Below are positions 34,567 through 42,369 of a stretch of 64,000 bases of DNA, in pieces. The notes under the pieces were generated by a model. It did no database searches and had not been told where the DNA came from. It saw only the letters and a list, made by a program, of their open reading frames with translations. This stretch comes from Prevotella sp. (GTDB lineage Bacteria; Bacteroidota; Bacteroidia; Bacteroidales; Bacteroidaceae). Position numbers and translations under genes: made by a program. Position 1 is the first letter of the stretch. Each line of letters opens with the position of its first letter. The stretch covers positions 1-64,000 of the forward strand of contig JAFVGZ010000029.1 in assembly GCA_017478025.1 (NCBI GenBank), read 5' to 3'.

Positions 34567-35919
34567 TTATTTTATGATAACTTTCAGCGGATTTTCTTTC
34601 TGCTTGGCGAATGCGAAAATGTAGTCCTTCCACTGCTGCATGGAGGTGATTTTGTCGCCGTCATACTGTGTCCAGGCAGAGCCGAAATAGTATGTCATCT
34701 CCCCCGGCACAGCCTTCTCGCCCTTGCCTGCGGACTTCTTCGCATAGCGTTTCTTTGCCATCGGAGCCAGCATGACGTGACCAGTCGCTCCGCTGGTGAC
34801 CTTGGCGAGCGGTGCGTAACAGGCTTTACCGCCCGGCATGTAGCACCCTATCAGCATGCCACCCGCATCTTCGTAGGCTGTAGAGGCTCCGTCGATGCTG
34901 TATTCTTTGCCGTCCTGGTGTATAGCGATACCTGCAACGGGGGTCAGTCCCGCTGTTGTCTCATTGGGAATGACGGTGCTCTTCACCATGTTGCTGTGGG
35001 CATCAATGGTCAGCAGACGCGTGTCACTGCCGTATGTGAGGCGCACTGTGAGCCGCAAAGGGCCGCTGTCAACCACCTCCGCACTTGTGAAGGGACCGGT
35101 GTAGTGCAGGCGCGGAGCCTTGGAAGCACTCTTTTCGCCGCCCTGAGCCACGGATGTAGCAGCGTTGCCGGCACTCTTTTCATCCCCATTTGCCGCTTGT
35201 GTTGCAGAGTTTTTGCTGCCTTTGGGGGCTTTGACAGCACAGTTTTTATCGTCACAAGGCGTCATATATGCCACCGCTCCGGCGCCCATTGTGGAGCCTA
35301 CGCTGTATTGATCCATGCCTTCACCGTGATCTACATGATAGGAAAAGACGCTGTTATACATCTCTTCAGCCAGCTTCTTGTGACCGGCACGCGTCATCTT
35401 GCGGTATGTTGCCCACATCTGCTCGTCGCACTGCATGGCATACCAGCGCTGCAATACCAGCATCGGGGTCTTCTTGCAGAACATATCATAGCCATAGATA
35501 CCCTTCGTTCCGGGCCCGTAGAGGCGATATGCCACGCGGTCGTTCTCAAAAGAGAAGTCGTTTTCACGCTCTGGGAAGTTGCGTCCGAAGACCTGAGACG
35601 CCGCTGCTTGCCGCGTAGTGCACACCTTCAGGCGCACCGTCTCCTTGCCCTTCAGCGGCGGACATGGGAAGATAAGCTTGCCGTCGTGGGTCTGTTGAGT
35701 GGTCAGAGTGTCGCCCTGAGGCGTCACTACACACAAAAAAAGGGCATCCTGGTTGCTGCCCGTGATGCCCGAAAAGGCATCCGCAGGTACCTCCACCATC
35801 TCTGGTACAGTGCGTGGAGTGCTCTGCGGATTGCTTATTATGATGTCCTTTGCATCTGCCCGGACCGCTGAAAGCAATGCCAACAGACCCGGAAGGATGC
35901 TACGAGTGATGATGTTCAT
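34567..35919 (-). CDS. DUF4861-like secreted protein
   Basis: 450 residues with a signal peptide (MNIITRSILPGLLALLSA). The body matches DUF4861-type proteins (ENDFSFENDRVAYRLYGPGT, GIYGYDMFCKKT, a YHVDHGEGMDQYSVG segment and the final YYFGSAWTQYDGDKI), which often accompany polysaccharide utilisation genes, including those for pectin. A low-complexity insert at about residues 225-265 is rich in Ala, Lys and Ser (SKNSATQAANGDEKSAGNA) and looks like a lineage-specific expansion. The start region is duplicated upstream as a 44-bp tandem repeat. Confidence 0.7.
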   Translation of the reverse strand: MNIITRSILPGLLALLSAVRADAKDIIISNPQSTPRTVPEMVEVPADAFSGITGSNQDALFLCVVTPQGDTLTTQQTHDGKLIFPCPPLKGKETVRLKVCTTRQAAASQVFGRNFPERENDFSFENDRVAYRLYGPGTKGIYGYDMFCKKTPMLVLQRWYAMQCDEQMWATYRKMTRAGHKKLAEEMYNSVFSYHVDHGEGMDQYSVGSTMGAGAVAYMTPCDDKNCAVKAPKGSKNSATQAANGDEKSAGNAATSVAQGGEKSASKAPRLHYTGPFTSAEVVDSGPLRLTVRLTYGSDTRLLTIDAHSNMVKSTVIPNETTAGLTPVAGIAIHQDGKEYSIDGASTAYEDAGGMLIGCYMPGGKACYAPLAKVTSGATGHVMLAPMAKKRYAKKSAGKGEKAVPGEMTYYFGSAWTQYDGDKITSMQQWKDYIFAFAKQKENPLKVIIK

Positions 35920-36075
35920 AATGTTGATATGCCCAGAAGAATATTACGCATGATGATGTTCACAATGCCAACAGACCCGGAAGGGTGTTACGCATGATGA
36001 TGTTCACAATGCCAACAGGCCCGGAAGGGTGTCATGCATGATGACACTCACAATGCTAATTTCTCCGGAAGGATG
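35900..36075 (-). repeat. 44-bp tandem repeat derived from a start-codon region
   Basis: Units begin at 35900, 35944, 35988 and 36032. Read on the minus strand, the last unit contains the ATG and first codons of the DUF4861-like gene (Asn-Ile-Ile-Thr-Arg and Leu-Pro-Gly-Leu-Leu), and the others are decayed copies with extra ATG or GTG codons. 44 is not a multiple of three, so the frames do not join. Confidence 0.85.
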
Positions 36076-36094
36076 CTTTGTGTTATGCTGTTCT

Positions 36095-36724
36095 TTACTG
36101 TTTCCAGGTGTCCGGGCTCTTGCGCCACTCTGCCAACACAGCAAGATCTTCCTCTTTTATATATCCCGTCTTGGCTGCTATGGCTGTGGTGTGCTCATAG
36201 TCAGACAGTGTGACGAGGCGCACATTGGCTGCCTTGAACGCCTCTTCAGCCACGGGGAAGCCGTAAGTGTAGCTGGCAACCATGCCTACAACCTCATAAC
36301 CGGCCTGGCGCAGAGCATCTACAGCCTTCAGCGATGAGCCTCCGGTGGAGATAAGGTCTTCTACGACAACCACCTTCGCACCGTCGGGAATGGTGCCTTC
36401 TATCTGGTTTCCCATGCCGTGATCTTTGGGTTTAGGGCGCACATAGCAGTATGGCAGCTGCAATTGGTCTGCCACCAGGGCACCCTGTGCGATGGCTCCC
36501 GTTGCTACGCCGGCTACGGCAGTGGCCTCGGGGAACTCTGTGTTGATGAGGTGCACCAACTCATTCTTCACGAAAGAGCGCAACTCAGGGTATGCCAGAG
36601 TCTTGCGGTTGTCGGTATAGATAGGGGATTTCCAGCCGCTGGCCCATGTGAACGGGTCATTGGGCTGCAGTTTGATGGCCTTCACAGCCAACAGCTTTTC
36701 AGCAAATGCGTTGTTTATTTCCAT
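36095..36724 (-). CDS. pyrE: orotate phosphoribosyltransferase
   Basis: 209 residues, usual length. Converts orotate and PRPP to OMP in pyrimidine synthesis. PRPP-binding motif VVVVEDLISTGGSS near residue 118, GVATGAIAQGAL near 72 and the catalytic loop YVRPKPKDHGMGNQIEG. About 120 bases of G-rich short repeats (GGGTGAATGGGG type, 36755-36825) separate it from ispG. Confidence 0.92.
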   Translation of the reverse strand: MEINNAFAEKLLAVKAIKLQPNDPFTWASGWKSPIYTDNRKTLAYPELRSFVKNELVHLINTEFPEATAVAGVATGAIAQGALVADQLQLPYCYVRPKPKDHGMGNQIEGTIPDGAKVVVVEDLISTGGSSLKAVDALRQAGYEVVGMVASYTYGFPVAEEAFKAANVRLVTLSDYEHTTAIAAKTGYIKEEDLAVLAEWRKSPDTWKQ

Positions 36725-36847
36725 TGTTATTGATGGGATTATGGTTATTTATAGGGTGAATGGGGTAAGTGGGGTGAATGGGGATTAACGGGGAGAATGG
36801 GCTATATGGGGTGAATGGGCATTATGGGCATTATGAATTTTGCATTA

Positions 36848-38293
36848 TTAATTATTCATTATAAACTGTATCAGCTTCTCCACCGCTTCTGCTTCGGGTA
36901 TTGCTTTCTCTACGCACACCTTGCCTTTGTAGAGGGATATCTTTCCGGGACCGGCTCCTACGTAGCCGAAATCCGCGTCTGCCATCTCTCCCGGACCGTT
37001 GACTATGCAGCCCATGATGCCGATTTTCAGGGTATTGAAGCGGGGATTGTCCTTTGCTGCCTCCTTTACGGCGGCCTTGATGCGGGCTATTGTGCCCTGA
37101 AGGTCATAGAGAGTGCGGCCACATCCGGGGCAGGATATGTACTCCGTCTTGGTGAATTTCACCCTTGCGGCCTGCAGGATAGCGTCTGCAAGGTCTGTCT
37201 GCTGCACTCCGTCGCAGGTGATTGTCAGCTCATGCGCCTTGCCGTCGATGAGTATTGCGCCTGCGGTCATGGCCGCCTTGAGTTGCAGGTCGGCTGCGTT
37301 CTCATTATTATATATAAGGTACAGGATGTCGTTGGCAATGTATGCACGCTGCCCTGCGGCGACTGCGGCGGCTGTGACGGTGGTTACTGATGGCTCTGCT
37401 GCGGCACTGTTCTCTGCTTCATAGCGCATGGCGGCACACTCATCAATGAAGCTGACTAGGCTCTTGGCAACGGGAATCTCGCACTCCGGCTCCTCAGAGA
37501 GGCTGACACGGATGGTGTCTCCCAATCCCTCAGTGAGCAGGGCGCCGATGCCTACGGCTGACTTTATGCGTCCGTCCTCGCCCTCTCCGGCCTCGGTGAC
37601 GCCCAGATGAAGCGGGTAATGCATGTCTTCGCGGTCCATAGCCTGCACCAGAAGACGCACGCTGCGCACCATCACGACGGTATTGCTGGCCTTGATGGAG
37701 AGTACGACATCATTGAAATCCTCTCTGCGGCAAATGCGCAGGAACTCCATGCACGACTCCACGATGCCCTCGGGCGTGTCGCCATAACGCGACATGATGC
37801 GGTCAGAGAGCGACCCGTGGTTCACGCCGATGCGCACGGCGGTGTGGTGATCCTTGCAAATGTTGAGGAAAGGGACCAAGCGGTCCTCAATCTTCTGCAG
37901 TTCGGCAGCATACTCCTCATCTGTGTATTCCAGCTTCTTGAAGGTCCTGGCGGGGTCAACATAGTTGCCCGGATTGATGCGCACCTTCTCGCAGCAGCGC
38001 GCTGCCACATCGGCCACGTTGGCATTGAAGTGCACATCGGCCACGAGCGGGGTCATAATGCCCTCGCTTTTCAGTGCCGCGCTGATGTTTGCCATGTTCT
38101 CTGCCTCGCGGCGGCCTTGGGTAGTGAGGCGCACCAGCTCACCGCCGGCACTGATGATGCGCTTGGCCTGGGCCACGCAAGCCGCGGTGTCATTGGTATC
38201 GGTGGTGGTCATGGACTGCACACGGATGGGTGCACCGCCGCCAATCTGTATGTTTCCAACCCGCACGGGGGTGGTATTACGTCGTTTTATCAT
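36848..38293 (-). CDS. ispG: 4-hydroxy-3-methylbut-2-enyl diphosphate synthase (IspG/GcpE)
   Basis: 481 residues. Catalyses the MEcPP to HMBPP step of the non-mevalonate isoprenoid pathway. TIM-barrel start (TTPVRVGNIQIGGGAPIRVQ, SMTTTDTNDTAA), KVRINPGNY, RIGVNHGSLSDRIM. [4Fe-4S] ligands are in ISCPGCGRTLYDL and GIMGCIVNGPGE. Bacteroidetes enzymes usually carry a large insert between the two domains and reach about 600 residues. Here the insert (about residues 265-370) is short and Ala-rich. Confidence 0.92.
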   Translation of the reverse strand: MIKRRNTTPVRVGNIQIGGGAPIRVQSMTTTDTNDTAACVAQAKRIISAGGELVRLTTQGRREAENMANISAALKSEGIMTPLVADVHFNANVADVAARCCEKVRINPGNYVDPARTFKKLEYTDEEYAAELQKIEDRLVPFLNICKDHHTAVRIGVNHGSLSDRIMSRYGDTPEGIVESCMEFLRICRREDFNDVVLSIKASNTVVMVRSVRLLVQAMDREDMHYPLHLGVTEAGEGEDGRIKSAVGIGALLTEGLGDTIRVSLSEEPECEIPVAKSLVSFIDECAAMRYEAENSAAAEPSVTTVTAAAVAAGQRAYIANDILYLIYNNENAADLQLKAAMTAGAILIDGKAHELTITCDGVQQTDLADAILQAARVKFTKTEYISCPGCGRTLYDLQGTIARIKAAVKEAAKDNPRFNTLKIGIMGCIVNGPGEMADADFGYVGAGPGKISLYKGKVCVEKAIPEAEAVEKLIQFIMNN

Positions 38294-38449
38294 AATCTAT
38301 GTACCATGTACCATTTACAATTTACAATTTTCATTGGGTCATTTAGGTATTTGAGTCCCAATCACATCAGATATATCGTACATTGCAAATTGTACATTCT
38401 ACATTGCAAATTGTACATTGTAAATGGTAAATGGTAAATTGTAAATGGT
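38294..38449. repeat. AT-rich short-repeat intergenic spacer
   Basis: Built of repeated words such as ATTGCAAATTGTACATT and GTAAATGGTAAATTG. The same word family recurs at 58765-58820. No gene. Confidence 0.7.
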
Positions 38450-38956
38450 TCAGTTGCACTTGAAGGCGTACTGCACCTCAGCCAGATCTTTGTTGGCTTT
38501 CTCTATCTTCTTGCCCAGACCGGCCTTGTATGTCTTCAGTCTCTGGGCTATCGTTTCGTCAGAGAGTGCGAGCATCTCCATTGCGAGGATGGCGGCATTC
38601 ATTGCACCGTTCACTCCAACGGTTGCTACGGGTATTCCCGGTGGCATCTGAATGATAGAGAGCATCGCGTCCAGACCGTCGAGCATACCCTTGATGGGCA
38701 CGCCGATGACGGGCAGCGTGGTGCTTGCGGCAATGACTCCGGGCAGCGCTGCAGCCATTCCCGCAGCGGCAATGATGACCTTTATGCCGCGTCCCTCAGC
38801 CTGACGTGCGAAGGCCTCGACTGCGTCGGGGGTGCGATGGGCTGACAGAGCATTGACCTCGAAGGGTATCTCCTGGTCGTTAAGAAACTGCATTGCTTTC
38901 TCCATAACGGGCAAATCACTCGTGCTGCCCATGATAATGCTTACTATTGGAACCAT
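38450..38956 (-). CDS. purE: N5-carboxyaminoimidazole ribonucleotide mutase
   Basis: 168 residues, class I PurE. SIIMGSTSDLPVMEKA, the catalytic SAHRTPD and AAAGMAAALPGVIAA loops, and PVIGVPIKGMLDGLDA. Moves the carboxyl group of N5-CAIR to give CAIR in purine synthesis. Same strand as ispG, separated by the AT-rich spacer. Confidence 0.93.
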   Translation of the reverse strand: MVPIVSIIMGSTSDLPVMEKAMQFLNDQEIPFEVNALSAHRTPDAVEAFARQAEGRGIKVIIAAAGMAAALPGVIAASTTLPVIGVPIKGMLDGLDAMLSIIQMPPGIPVATVGVNGAMNAAILAMEMLALSDETIAQRLKTYKAGLGKKIEKANKDLAEVQYAFKCN

Positions 38957-39094
38957 ATTTTTCGAATTAACAAATTAACGAATTGACGAATTAACAAATT
39001 GAACCGGCTTAGACAGGTGCGCCTTGTCGTTTAGTTCACCCTCCCCCAGGGGAGGGCTGGGGTGGGGCTTTAGGGTGGGGTCTGGGGTGGGGCT

Positions 39095-39715
39095 TTAACT
39101 ATATATCACCGCAAGGTAGCCCGCGAAGACTCCTATTACGAAGCCGCCTACGACCTCTCCGAGGGTGTGGAGCCTCAGCAGCATACGCCCTGTGCCCACT
39201 ACGCCGGCCAGTATGAACAATGTGCAGAGCCACCAGAGGGGATTGAAGGAGAAGAGGAGCGCGAAGGCCGCCACTGCTCCCGTGGTGCCGCCGATGGCTG
39301 CCATGTGGGTGGAGATCTTCCAACGGTTGTTTATTATGGCGCAGATAATCTGTATCGCTATTGCCGCTACCACGATTGATGACATGAAATGCGGTATGTG
39401 GAGCACGTTCATCAGGTAGAAGCACGTGAAGTAGCAGATGATGGAGATGATGTAAGGCACCACGCGTCCCTCACGCGTCAGCAGCTTCAGCACCGGCCAG
39501 CCCTGATAGTGGCGGTAGAGGCGTATCAGCCATACGGGCAGCAGGCAGGTGAATATCCATACGAGCAGCAGCACCATGCCCTTGTATGCCCACGGCAGGA
39601 AGGCGAGATAGCTGAACATAAACAACGCTATCAGCCCCATTATCGGCAGATAAAAGGGCGTGAAGGCGATGCTGATGTAGCGGGCCATGACTAATATGAT
39701 GCGATTGTCGGACAA
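39095..39715 (-). CDS. PAP2-like integral membrane protein
   Basis: 206 residues with about six membrane segments. C-terminal motifs STHMAAIGGTTGAVAAFALL and TGRMLLRLHTLGEVVGGFVI follow the spacing of PAP2 phosphatase motifs, with the second His-containing motif preserved and the first degenerate (STH in place of SGH). Could be a lipid phosphatase relative with altered activity. Followed by a GC-rich palindromic spacer (CCCTCCCCCAGGGGAGGG, 39040-39057). Confidence 0.65.
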   Translation of the reverse strand: MSDNRIILVMARYISIAFTPFYLPIMGLIALFMFSYLAFLPWAYKGMVLLLVWIFTCLLPVWLIRLYRHYQGWPVLKLLTREGRVVPYIISIICYFTCFYLMNVLHIPHFMSSIVVAAIAIQIICAIINNRWKISTHMAAIGGTTGAVAAFALLFSFNPLWWLCTLFILAGVVGTGRMLLRLHTLGEVVGGFVIGVFAGYLAVIYS

Positions 39716-39801
39716 TGTTGGGATGAGGGTTGAGGGTTTGCGTGGTGAGGGTCCCTGCGGGAAAACCGCAGGGCACTGTGGCTAAGGGGGGCGAGGGGTT
39801 G

Positions 39802-41409
39802 TTATTCTGGGCGTATGTCACCGCGTCTGAGGTTGCTGGTAGGGATGCCGAGCTGTTCGCGATACTTCGCTACGGTGCGGCGCGCTATGGGATAGCCTTG
39901 CTTTTTGAGTTCGGCGGCCAGCTTTATGTCGCTCAGCGGCTTGCCTTTCGGTTCGCTATCTACCAGCTCGCGGAGTGCTCTCTTAATCTCGCGGGTTGAC
40001 ACCTCTTCGCCGTTACCGGTGTCATAACGGTCTGAGAAGAAGCTTTTGAGCGGCATTATGCCCCATTCCGTCTCTGCGTACTTGCTGCTGCAGACGCGGG
40101 AGATGGTCGAGATGTCGAGGTGTACCATGTCCGCCACATCCTTCAGTATCATGGGCTTGAGGTCACTCTCGTCGCCGCTGAGTATGTATGGCTTCTGAAG
40201 CTTTATGATAGCAGCCATCGTCTGGGTCATGGTGTGACGTCGCTGGCGTATGGCATCGATGAACGAGCGCGCCTTGTTCACCTTCTGCTGAGCATAGAGG
40301 AGCGCCTCTTTGTCGCGCCGCGTCATGGACGAGGGGTTCTGACGGTAGGCATCTATCATCTCCACAAAGTCATTGGAAACGCACAGCTGCGGCACCTTGC
40401 CGCGGTTCAGGGTGAATGACACGTTGCCGTCATCGTCAGAGGTGATGATGAAATCAGGCGTCACCTGCCCTGTAGCATGTCCCATTGTCTCGCCCAGTGC
40501 CGCCCCGGGCCGCGGGTTCAGCTTGCGCAGGGCATCGAAGACCTCCTCGGCAGTCTCGGGGGTCATGTGCATGCGTGACTGTATCTTCTGCCAACGCTTG
40601 TGGGTGAAGTCGTCGTAATGCTCATTGATGACTGTGTGCATCAGCTTGGTCAGCGGCGTGGGCTTCTTGCGGAATATCTGTATCAGCAGGCATTGCTGCA
40701 GCGACTGTGCTCCTATGCCGGCGGGGTCAAAGGACTGCAAGACGCTGAGCACGCGCTCTATCTCGTCCTCCGAGGCGTCGATGTACTCGCTTATGGCTAT
40801 CTCGTCGCTCAGCGTCGTGAGGTCTTTGCGCAGCAATCCGTCGCTGTCCAGCGAGCCTATGAGGTAATCCATGATGAGCTGCTGCCGCTCCGTGAGGTCA
40901 TGCTCATGCACCTGTGCGCTCAGAGAGTCGTAGAAGGAGTCCGTATCGGCATAGACCCTCTCCTGCCTGTCATCATCGGCGGCGCTATTGGAGGAGCCCT
41001 CATATGTGCCGCCCTCCATGCGGTCATCGCTGTCTATGCGGTCCAGCACGCTGTCCAGCTCATCGCGCTTCTCCTCCTCCTCGCGCTGATGCTCATAGCT
41101 GTCATCGTCAGAGAGGGCCTCTCCCTGCGCCGAACCGTCATCGTCGGCAGAGGATGCCCGCTCCTGTCCGGCGTCTGACTCGCCTGAGAGGGAAGCGAAG
41201 TCCTCGATGTTGTCATCATCGCGCTCACTCTCCAGTGCCGGATTCTCGTCCATCTCAGCCTGCACCCGCTGCTCAATCTGAGCCAATGGCATCTCCAACA
41301 GATGCACCAGAAGCACCTGCTGGGCATTCATGCGCTGCTGCTGCACCTGCTGTTGCTCCTGCAACTGTTCCTGTCGCTGTTCCTGTATGTTAGTAAGCTC
41401 CTGCGCCAT
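39802..41409 (-). CDS. rpoN: RNA polymerase sigma-54 factor
   Basis: 535 residues. Region I is Gln-rich (QQQVQQQRMNAQQVLLVHLL). A long acidic region II spans about residues 55-150. The core-binding domain includes FDPAGIGAQSLQQCLL and LNPRPGAALGE. The RpoN box is ARRTVAKYREQL, 25 residues from the end. It directs transcription from -24/-12 promoters with AAA activators. Its own promoter lies in an 88-bp repeated module (41430-41460). Confidence 0.92.
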   Translation of the reverse strand: MAQELTNIQEQRQEQLQEQQQVQQQRMNAQQVLLVHLLEMPLAQIEQRVQAEMDENPALESERDDDNIEDFASLSGESDAGQERASSADDDGSAQGEALSDDDSYEHQREEEEKRDELDSVLDRIDSDDRMEGGTYEGSSNSAADDDRQERVYADTDSFYDSLSAQVHEHDLTERQQLIMDYLIGSLDSDGLLRKDLTTLSDEIAISEYIDASEDEIERVLSVLQSFDPAGIGAQSLQQCLLIQIFRKKPTPLTKLMHTVINEHYDDFTHKRWQKIQSRMHMTPETAEEVFDALRKLNPRPGAALGETMGHATGQVTPDFIITSDDDGNVSFTLNRGKVPQLCVSNDFVEMIDAYRQNPSSMTRRDKEALLYAQQKVNKARSFIDAIRQRRHTMTQTMAAIIKLQKPYILSGDESDLKPMILKDVADMVHLDISTISRVCSSKYAETEWGIMPLKSFFSDRYDTGNGEEVSTREIKRALRELVDSEPKGKPLSDIKLAAELKKQGYPIARRTVAKYREQLGIPTSNLRRGDIRPE

Positions 41410-41429
41410 ACGTACCTCTTATTTTGGTG

Positions 41430-41460
41430 CAAAGTTACGATTAAGTCTTGAGATATGCAA
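41430..41460 (-). promoter_or_regulatory. rpoN promoter
   Basis: On the minus strand TTG (41458-41460), 20-base spacer, TAACTTTG (41430-41437), 21 bases from the ATG. Confidence 0.75.
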
Positions 41461-41640
41461 GAGAAAAGCTTGTTTTTCTGCTTGTATATCCAAGGCGGAG
41501 TAACTTGGACCGCAGGTCAAAGTTACGATTAAGTCTTGAGATACACAAGAAAGAACCCCGTTTTTTTTCTTGTATATCCAAGACGGAGGAACTTGGACCG
41601 AAGGTCAGAGTTACGATTAAGTCTTGAGATACACAAGAAA
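41430..41640 (-). repeat. 88-bp repeated promoter module upstream of rpoN
   Basis: The block reading TACGATTAAGTCTTGAGATA on the plus strand begins in register at 41431, 41519 and 41607, 88 bp apart. The first two copies carry the full TTG-N20-TAACTTTG promoter on the minus strand; in the third the -7 box is degraded to CAGAGTTA. The intervening TATCCAAGRCGGAGxAACTTGG is conserved too. The same module occurs in opposite orientation at 56583-56704. Confidence 0.85.
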
Positions 41641-41939
41641 TCTAATTGAAAATTGAGAATTGAGAATTGAAAATTATGATTACACCAGCCCCAAGAATGG
41701 ACGGAGTGTAACAACACAGTCATCATCGCGGCTTTTACTGATATGGAGGAGGGGGGAATGTTAAAAAACATTTCAAGCGGAAAGATATTTTGGCGTTTTC
41801 CCAAAGTTTTGAAATTATTTTGTAATTTTGCAGGTGCTTCACAGGTTTGGAAAGTGTGCCAGGCCGGGGTGAGGCGCATTTTTGGAGACTGACAAAATGG
41901 CAGTTCCAAACAGTCTGATAATCAAGGCGTTGCAATAGT

Positions 41940-42020
41940 AGGTCTTTTAGGCGGTAAAAGACCTACTATTACCGTGTAAAAGACCTGCTATTAGAGGGTA
42001 AAAGACCTGCTATTAGAACG
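41940..42020. repeat. 22-bp-period hairpin array, locus 3
   Basis: TAAAAGACCT at 41955, 41977 and 41999, 22 bp apart, led by AGGTCTTTTAGGCGG, which forms a hairpin with the first unit. Preceded by CGTTGCAATAG as at the other loci. Lies between the divergent rpoN and fructan regulator genes. The remainder of 41641-41939 shows no gene. Confidence 0.9.
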
Positions 42021-42092
42021 TTATAGTTCAACTGACATTTTGTCAGTATTATCCAGGGCAGAAAAAAAGCCGTAAGAACAGCGGGGAAATGG

Positions 42093-42227
42093 GGGATGGG
42101 CGGTGGTGATGAAAGCGGGGAAACCGCTTGCCACTCTATGAAAACGGCGGGGAAAAGAGAGGGGCGATGGGCGTAACGAGGCAGCGAGCCGCGATGATGA
42201 AAGCGGGGAAACCGCTTGCCACTGTAT
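42093..42227 (+). repeat. GATGAAAGCGGGGAAACCGC repeat, two copies
   Basis: Copies of about 35-48 bp at 42093-42139 and 42193-42227 share GATGAAAGCGGGGAAACCGC followed by TTGCCACT. An inverted homologue lies at 56510-56559 on the other side of the fructan locus. Confidence 0.8.
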
Positions 42228-42292
42228 AAGGAGAAAGGGGCTCTTATTTGTTAAATTCTCTAAAATATATACGCCGATATGCAAAAAAAGAC

Positions 42293-42300
42293 TATCTTTG
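42293..42300 (+). promoter_or_regulatory. -7 box of the fructan regulator gene
   Basis: TATCTTTG; no convincing TTTG at the expected distance upstream. Confidence 0.5.
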
Positions 42301-42369
42301 CAATGATTTTCCAAAAATCTGAATATTTGATAACATAATAACACAATTAACAGTTAATTCGCTAAGACC

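Noticed and set aside
34564..35871. Long plus-strand frame opposite the DUF4861-like gene
   Set aside because: Cys/His/Arg-rich product typical of an antisense shadow; the minus-strand frame has a signal peptide and family motifs.
37607..38437. Plus-strand frame opposite ispG
   Set aside because: His-rich shadow of a well-conserved gene on the other strand.
41529..41935. Two overlapping minus-strand open frames upstream of rpoN
   Set aside because: They lie across the 88-bp promoter repeats and have no plausible start or family features.
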